NCBI GenBank assembly: GCA_025617745.1
Contig: CM046853.1
Span: forward strand, 13,759,323-13,823,322
Source: Heliocidaris erythrogramma
Lineage: Eukaryota > Echinodermata > Echinoidea > Camarodonta > Echinometridae
Direction of reading: 5' to 3'
Length of the DNA: 64,000 nucleotides
The translations under genes were made by a program, and so were the position numbers. Positions 56,178 to 64,000 of this stretch are shown here, in pieces. How positions within the stretch are numbered: the stretch's first letter is position 1; each line of letters opens with the position of its first letter. Below the pieces are notes generated by a model. The model ran no database searches, had not been told where the DNA came from, and was given only the letters and a program-made list of their open reading frames with translations.

Positions 56178-59100
56178 CATTGTGCCCATTTAAAAAAAAT
56201 GGCCTTCTCAGGGTCTTTCTCCTGCAAAGTTGATGTAATCAAATCTAGTTTGGTATAGTGAAATATCATGTAGTATTTCCCGGCCTCTAAAATTAGACAA
56301 ATGCTTTAGGTGCCCATTTTTCAAATAAAGGGCCATCCCATATGTCAAAATATTATAAAGTCACTTGTATAATATAAGTGAAATGCTTCTAACTGTGATC
56401 AGTCAATATACGTCATTGAAATCAACACCATAGGTGCCACAGCTTGGTGCCCATTATAACAAAAAAAGGCCAATAAATGCCAAAACAATTTATCTGCAAA
56501 TTAAGAATTTTAGAAAATATTTGGTTTAAATTTTAAATGGTATACATTAATTTGGAAATCAAGGTCATATAAAAAAATTTCGCTTTAGGAATCACATGGG
56601 CCCATTGATGGCCTATCAAAGACAATTCTTTCCCACAAAAGAGGGTTGTCTAATTCAACACGGCCCCCACGACCCCGAAGGGTTTGAATATCCATACTGA
56701 ATATAACTTTGAGTTTGGGCTTTAAAGTATAATTGGCAAAGCAGTATGTTTTATAAGCAGAATACCTCTAGTGTACGGTCACTTCATGTAATTAAGTTGG
56801 CCATCATATTGAAAATGACCACTGGTCTGTTTCAAGATGTGGTCATTTGCATTAAGTTCTTGCTGTGTGTGGAAGCTTGTCTTATAGGTATAAAGGTTTT
56901 GGATGTTGGAATCTTTTTTGCCGAAATTAGACATAAGCGAGTTACAATGGTATACTAGTATTTGGTTAAGACACAATGAAACCAAGGTAAAGGTATATCT
57001 TATAATGCTGAATAATTCAAATAGTGGGAAATTTCATTTCCAAGATTACTATCAAATTGAAAAATACTGCATAAGTGTTGAAATGTAATTTGCTTCTAAT
57101 AATTTTGCATTTTGGGATAAAGCATCAAAATGAAAAACGGTTAATAAGCTCAAGAATTATGTATTCATGCTCTCTTTATTTAAAGGGACCATCCAACCCT
57201 AATGACAAGTCACTCTGAAAGAAAGCAGAAATATAAGAGAAGTAAATTGTTAAATGCTTGTACAAAATCGGACAAGCAAAATGAAAGTCCATATAGTTTA
57301 CAAATCTGAATTTCAAATTGGCCGAACCGGTAATGTCACTGTGATGTATAGCGGCGTACAACTCTCTCATTTTCTTTTTCAAACACACAACTTACTAAAA
57401 TGTGAATTTTTCAAAAAGTATTAGTGAAATTTAATTTTAGTAGTGCCCATAGGGAAAAGGGTCTTATGGGGAAAAAGGGAAATTGATGTTTGATGTACGA
57501 CCAGTGTCACAATGTAAATAGTTTACCCCCCCCTATCATTTTGTTCCTGGAACTGGACTAGTGAGCCATGTACAGTTTACATATTAATTGGGTTTGCCAC
57601 CAGTCTTAAGTGGATAGGGTAATTTACATATAGCCAAGATTGCTTGCATACCTTACATAACTTGTTATGGGTTACACAGCTTGTTTCTTTTGTATGGGAG
57701 GTTGGCTCTTTTGTGTTTGTGCATGAGAGGGAGTGTTAGTGTATTGATTGTTAGATGAAGCTAGCAAGATTGTAGGCAGTGGACACCATGATTTTATAGA
57801 AGCAGGCTGCAAAGTTTCGGGAGCTGCCACAGGCTCCTGTGTGAGTTTTGTTGTGTGATTGTTGGAGGCACTGAGGATGAGGCACACTGATTTTGTGTAC
57901 AGTTTTGTGAGCCAGACAAAACTACTACTTTGTGCTTTAGTGCAACTTTTGGTAGCCACAGGCCAAGAGAAACCTCCACTTTCCCCAGCTTGAGTCAACG
58001 CTTCATGAACTGTAAGTTGGATTCTGTATTTTTGTTGTAATCATTGAAAGTCAATAGTTAAGGCGATATAATTATTTGTAAGGTGGGCTGGGATAAAATT
58101 TTCATTTCTCAAATGAGTTAACGTAATAACTTTCATATTTGTCAAAAGGATTAACTCAAGAAATTAAGCCAAATGGTTACTTTGAATATGTATAATTTTA
58201 ATGGAACTGGAAGTAAATATCAAATGATAGATTACTTAATATGAGACGTGCATTTTGTTGAAATTGTGATGTAATTATTGAATGTAATAGTATAATGCTA
58301 TTCATATTAAACTAATGCATTATAATAGGAATTCATGTATGATTGATTCTAAGTATTAGTTTAAGATCGTTAGATGAAATTATATACATATAGGTGATAC
58401 ACACATTTGATTTTGAATATTAATTTGTTTCAGTGTGTGAATAATTATCAAGCAAACCAATGCTCCTAATTATATGAAATGTATGGCATATGGTTAAAGT
58501 TTACGAATATTATACAAGGATTAAGATGTACAATTAATCCAAACTGATTGTTTTATAATAATGGTTAATGTGGCAAATGAAAGTTTGAACATGGTTGTAT
58601 GAAATGTAATACTTGGTATAATTATCCAAGGGGTAACACGTTTCTTGTAATGGATAATCTAACCCTTTTCACTAGGGATGAGCTGGGCTCATGATCGATC
58701 TCACCGTTATCTTCATGCCAAGGACACCATTCATAAATACGGTCAGACGTAGTTTGATACACCTCGTAGACATCTGCCAGTTTTTTATTGCATACGTCCA
58801 TCACCAGTCTTTACTTCACGCCGTAGACAGCGATCACATCTCTCATTCTTCACTCTTCAAGACAATGGCCACATCACTCTGTGTAGTTCAGCACCTTGGA
58901 CTTATGATCTCAAGGCTTTGGGACGGATGTGCTGAATCCTAACTCCCCCTTTTTCAGGTGCTATACAACCAATGTAATTCTCTAATTTATAATTAATCTG
59001 TTCAACTGTTTTGCCACAACCTAGTATTTTTTGAATTAATGATAGTTTGTTGCGACTCGTATAAATGAATTTTCAACAGTCGTATACGTTATTGTGCAAC

Positions 59101-60530
59101 ATGAAGTTTCGTATTGATTTTCCACATGTATATATTTATTTGATTTTGAACAAGAGCAGGAATTCGACGCTCTAATAAAAATTATTAAATGTATATTCTT
59201 GTGTGAAGTCGCCCTTATTTGCAGTTACCCTTTCACTTTATCAGAACGAAATCTATTACAGTGTTACCTAGATAAATTCCAGTAACTAGAGTTGACAACC
59301 AGGAATACCTCAATCGACTGATCCAACTGCCAATTTGCGATTCAAATAGCGATCCCATTTCTCAAACATTGATAACTTTCTTATTCTTGGTCCGATTTCT
59401 TAAATTCAAACTTTAATCATTATGTTTCTATTTTTATGATTTTACAAAAATCAACTTATTACAAATTTTAGATGTTTATAAAGAATACGGATATTAATTG
59501 GCATCTTTCAAGGTCTTACGATGTCTAGGTTGTTTCTTAAGGACATATGAGTTAAGTCTTTTTTCAATATGGCCACGAAGATGCTAAAAGAGGAGAGTGC
59601 AGTTTTATCACTGAGTTGTTTTGCATCTGATAAGTTTATTCCAGTATAATAACATTTATTTGCAAAAGAAGAGTAGTTTTTGCTTCATCAGGATATTAAT
59701 GTATATTGTTCATGCATAACTCTTAATTAATTAAGAAGAGAAACATGTTTTAAATGTTAGATTTCTATTTTCTGTTTATATAGACATTTCCAGCATATTA
59801 GTACTAAATTCCACACTTTTATGCCAAGTTATAAGCTTCCAGATACAACACAAACTTTTAAATGCCAATAGTCACCTCTTGAATCACAACCGGAGGCCAT
59901 TTTAAATGTGAAGGTCAATTTGATGAAATGAAGTGGCTCAACGATTCAGCCTATAATAACCAGCTTGCAAATAGCTTTGTTTTAATGCCCAAACTCAAGT
60001 TACATGCAAGTAGGCATTTTAACCCTTTGGCAGCTATTTTGAATTTGTTGAATTTGTTGAATTTGGCCAACAATTTCACCAACCTTAATCATATTTAAGT
60101 GTCTCAAATGGACCATCGATGGGCCTATGTGGCCTGCTAAAATGTGCTTTTTATATAACATCGCTTTCAAAATTGTTGTCTATAGCATTAGAAATTAGAA
60201 ACAAAGCTATAAAAAGATCATGTTGCAAGTAGATTATTTTGGACCTTTTGGGGCCTTTTTTGGTCATAATGGGCACTGCGCCACATATCTCATTGATTTC
60301 AAAGACATAATGTCAACTGATCTCAATTAGAAGCATTTTCGTTATATTCAACAAATCAGTGACTTTATACTACTTTGATATATAGGATGGCCCTTTATTT
60401 GAAAAATGGGCACCTAAATAGGTCGTGAAATATCACATAATATTTCATTATATCAAACTAGATTTGATTACATCAACTTTAAAGGGAAAAGGGCCCCGAG
60501 AGGGCCATTTAAAAAAATGGGCACAACGGG
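56178..60530. repeat. 4.35 kb unit bounded by ~450-bp inverted arms
   Basis: The left arm (about 56178-56620) and right arm (about 60090-60530) are diverged inverted copies: TTGTGCCCATTTAAAAAAAA at the left edge and its complement at the right, then AAGTTGATGTAATCAAATCT, GGGCCATCC and GGCCCAT-GATGG in order. The 3.5 kb inside is AT-rich. Two segments (57672-58009 and 58640-58940) have a more gene-like composition. It could be a non-autonomous transposon with captured DNA or an inverted pair of the same repeat. Confidence 0.65.
57672..58009 (-). other. exon-like open frame inside the inverted-repeat unit
   Basis: A minus-strand frame of about 112 codons stays open from an AACTTACAG acceptor-like site at 58010 to a stop at 57672, Ser/Thr/Gln/Pro-rich, with no family motif. 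The same junction read on the plus strand is a perfect GTAAGT donor, so it may instead be the end of a plus-strand non-coding exon. Not called as a gene. Confidence 0.25.
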
Positions 60531-61203
60531 CCTCAGGGCCATAATTTTTGTTGGCCCCATATCCAGAATTGTTCGGCATCAAAAACTCTACATACATGCC
60601 AAATTTCATGCTTTTATGAAAGAGTGCACAATTATTTCACCAATCTGCCAGACTAACAATGTAAATGATCTCTCTTTGCCCGTTACCTGCAGGATTCTGA
60701 TGGTTCCTGTATACCCTTTGGGACTGAGAGAATGTATTAGTCAATACAGACAATATCGTCTGCTTGGAGCCAGAAGAGCATTAAGTCCCATTATATCTAT
60801 AGAGTTAACACCCTTTTGGCTCCAAACATACGATATGATACCACATATCCTTGCATCCTTCTACAAATTGATTATAACCATATCACATGACTGTACATGT
60901 ATTGTGGTAGCATACTGTAATCCTCTTGCATGAGTATGTATACAGAATAAGACCACGCTATAACCAAGGATTTCTGTGATAACTCCTTGCTATTACCAAA
61001 ACATTTCACATCCTGATCATCTAAAGCTTAGAACAAAAATTCCTAAAAAATTGATGTTTGTCTTAAAGGATGGAGGAACTAAAGTCGTAAACCCTGTCAC
61101 ATGGGTCTAGACTTTCGTCAGTCTAGTCAAAAAGATTGAAAATAAATTTTCACATTATACGCATAGCCAATAATAATCACAAGAAAAAAGAAACCTAACT
61201 CAC
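60531..61203. other. non-coding DNA
   Basis: A 138-codon plus frame at 60517-60933 begins inside the right arm of the inverted unit and has no motif. AGCCAGAAGAGCATTAAGTC at about 60770 resembles 49160-49180, pointing to a further dispersed repeat. Confidence 0.4.
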
Positions 61204-61285
61204 CATCTCCCTGTCCAAGACATGGTCCAAGCTGTCTATACACAAGGAGAACTCCTATTGCATATTGAAAGTAAATATAAGTCAT
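61204..61285 (-). CDS. candidate first exon of gene B (signal peptide)
   Basis: Minus ATG at 61285 (context GAAATGA) opens 27 codons with a hydrophobic core (YAIGVLLVY) and ends at a GTGAGT donor in phase 1. That is the phase required by gene B exon 2, and it would form an aspartate codon before the first mature cysteine. It would make intron 1 about 16 kb, against 8 kb in gene A. No sequence similarity to gene A exon 1 is visible, so this is a weak proposal; an upstream in-frame ATG lies at 61321. Confidence 0.3.
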
Positions 61286-61289
61286 TTCT

Positions 61290-64000
61290 GTACAATTTAC
61301 AATAATCATATATGACCACAATAGGTGTTTATGGCACCCAATAAAATACCATGAGTGCTAGAAATGATTATGGTTGATAAAGTAGTCATTGATATCAAAT
61401 GACATCACACTGTAGTTAATCATTTACAAACAAATGATAGAGATTAAATTTGCCAGCTAATTGCTTCAAGTAGTGTCATCAATTAGTCTATATTTGATTG
61501 TCATATTCTTCAGTTTGAAGTTTATTAGTTTTCATGGGTCTAGCTCATAATTGTGTAACAATAAAATTAGAACGGTTTTTACCACAATTACAACATGTAG
61601 TTCTGTCACATGCAAGACCAAGACCATGTTATCCGATTCCTGGAATAATTCGAACATATACAATTAAAAAAAAAACACACACAAAGCCAGTCAGTTACAA
61701 TAAAGGCAACTCTTTATTTGTATCCATTCTTAATATCACAAACTAGAGTAATTAAAAATACGATTAGCAACAAGTTCTTCAAATAAATGTGATTTGTCGG
61801 CAAGATTGAGTGAAAATATTATAATGAACATATTTTTCTTTATCTACTATACTATTATTTTCATGTGCTTGTAAACATATACAGCTAACAACAGACTTCC
61901 CTCAGGGAGTGAGGTAAAAAAACACACCCTCATTTGAATGAATACACATAATATTCGAGAATGAGGAAGGAAAATGTTTATCAAATTCAGGTACAGTAAA
62001 CCATGTTTTAAGCAACTTAATCACATCCCTTTCTTTCTTTTTGATATACTGTCCAAATTTTGCTTCAAGTTGTGTCCAGAATGAGTGCATATATTCTCCA
62101 GTCAAAGTCCATGTTTTCCCTGTTCTTTTCATTAAGAGGCCTTATATTTGATGTGAATCAACTAGCATGGGCAGATCTGATGAAAATAAAGACACTCTGA
62201 CCTATTCAAACCAACTAAAATGAGATATGAAAAGCATATGTAAATATTGCAACCAGAACATGATCTTGCTCCAACAAAAAACAAACTGAAATGGAGTGTA
62301 GAAAAGCATGAATGATACAGGAATTTGAGTTAGAAATAAGAGCCTCTTACAAAATAGATGTTTAATAAAAAACGCCAAAATATAGTTTCTTTCATAAGCA
62401 GCTATTGGTAAAGACAAAACTCCTTTTTATCACACACAGCACACCACCATGTATTGATTTCTTATTATCAAATAATCCTTTGGACAGAGCATGCTGAATT
62501 AAAAAAAAAATCTACACTATAGATTTATATTAGATAGATTTTTGATAAGTTCATGGAGAACTATTGGGTCTAAATACAATATTTGCAGGAACTTGTAATT
62601 TACATTCAGCTCAATTTACAGATGTATCAATAAAACAAGAATGGTTGTTTTTGGATTTATACGGATGGTGCTCTTCAATCTGTTGGGATAATGAATAACT
62701 GCTCACTGCTACAAGGCTTCAAGCTTCAATTTTGTAATAACATTAATATTCTTTCGATAAATAAGATATAGAAAGTTCCTATAATAAAGCACATGCGCAC
62801 ATATATACTGAAAAATTCAAACTAAGCATGTGTGAGTAGAACTTGTTTCCTATGTGCAAATATTTCTCTTAATAAATGTCCCAATGCATTAAAGCAATAT
62901 GAGTAAGACTTGTCTTAGGACATGAATGAATGAATATAAAAGTATGATATTTAATTGTGTCTATCATGACTTTCAAAATATAGAAATATGCAGGCATTAA
63001 TACTAGAGAAGATGGCACATGTTCGACTTCATAAATTCATGTAGATTGAAATGCCATTGGACATAATGTACATCACAAAATAAGTATGAACCAATACACA
63101 GAATGGATTGGAATTTTGGTCTTGGACTAAAAAAGGGATAAAACAATACAGCATATACAAATTATCTCTTTGAAAATGACATAAATGTGACATCTTCCAA
63201 TGTCTACTTTGACAGCATTTGTTTCCACTTTTTCCAAATCTTAATTTAACTTGAATGTTTTTAACATTCATAGTTTCTCATCAGAAACATGTTTGTTAAG
63301 ATATAACTGTACATAAACATAATCTTGAATTTGTAGCAAACAATTACATAACAATTTAAGAATTCAAGGTCATAATATATGCTCAATATCTCCAGGATAA
63401 CATCATTCAATAGGACAATTTTTTTTCCATCCTTCTCATTCCATAGACATCTCCCTCACCTAAATTCACAAAAATAATCTTGAAACATTGGGGGAATTTG
63501 TCAAAAAATTTTCTTCTCCCAGTCCTTTGTGCAGTAGTGTTTTTCCACTATCACTAACATTAGCATACCAACTGATATTTTATCAATAAATACAAAATTC
63601 AAGATAAATAATCAATCTTCAAAAGTCTGTGCTTGTTGAAAAGAAAGAGAAAAGAAAAGAAAAACAGGGTAAACATACTTCAGGTTTAGTACATTTGTAG
63701 TATTGTATTATCCAGACATCAAAATCCACTATGCGAGTGTGCAACAGAACTGTTTCATGAAATGTAAACATGAATCCTTTTCTTTCATTTCCATTTTGCA
63801 TTTACATAAATCTGTAAAATGTAACTTTCATAATATACAGCTGTATAGTAGCTAAATGCATGAACACGTACATATAACATCATTGCTTTTGTCTTACATT
63901 TTACAAATGCATGGTCGTTACTCAAGGGCACGATACATGACTTGCTTTCAAGATATCATTTGAATAAAGGATTCATAAGTCATTTTGTCATGTAATAATT
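61290..64000. other. AT-rich DNA, nothing recognised
   Basis: No clear element, repeat or coding frame. The absence of inverted-repeat elements, in contrast to the rest of the window, would fit a long untranslated region or regulatory flank of a gene beyond the window, but nothing shows it directly. Confidence 0.35.

Noticed and set aside
60517..60933. 138-codon plus frame as a gene
   Set aside because: It begins inside a repeat arm, has no domain or signal motif, and codon content looks random.

Overview
The window looks like an animal genome, most likely a marine deuterostome invertebrate and probably a sea urchin or close relative. This is an inference from long G/C homopolymers, dense short inverted-repeat transposons, a DIRS-type retroelement, CR1/L2-like LINE tails and intron-containing genes; no species-specific marker was seen. 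Most of the 64 kb is non-coding and repeat-derived.

Region by region. 1.26-3.34 kb holds an uninterrupted 692-codon frame for a type II membrane protein with two beta-1,3-galactosyltransferase (GT31) domains; the first domain has lost its metal-binding acidic motif and the second keeps it. 6.7-10.3 kb is a 3.6 kb fold-back element with 124-bp repeats. 11-14 kb carries short inverted-repeat elements, two with exact 8-bp target duplications.

14.37-25.17 kb is gene A on the plus strand. It has six exons encoding a 223-residue secreted, cysteine-rich protein with a signal peptide and a C-terminal tail typical of GPI anchoring. 30.20-45.03 kb is gene B on the minus strand, its diverged paralogue, with matching exon phases and the same tail. 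The two genes face each other tail to tail. I do not recognise the family. Gene A exons 2-6 occupy 2.6 kb; the matching part of gene B occupies 14.8 kb because its introns hold a pogo/Tigger-like element, a long inverted-repeat element with a nested Harbinger-like element, a complete-length but frameshifted DIRS retrotransposon (37.05-43.98 kb) with a truncated LINE inside it, and a tRNA-derived SINE. The first exon of gene B is not certain; one candidate lies at 61.2 kb.

45-64 kb has no confident gene. It holds Tc1-like elements, a hAT-like MITE, an inverted-repeat element with four telomere-type repeats, a 1.3 kb fold-back element with a 9-bp duplication, two copies of a SINE whose head resembles the Alu domain of 7SL RNA, a degenerate repeat block, and a 4.35 kb inverted-repeat unit. 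No rRNA, functional tRNA or CRISPR array was seen.
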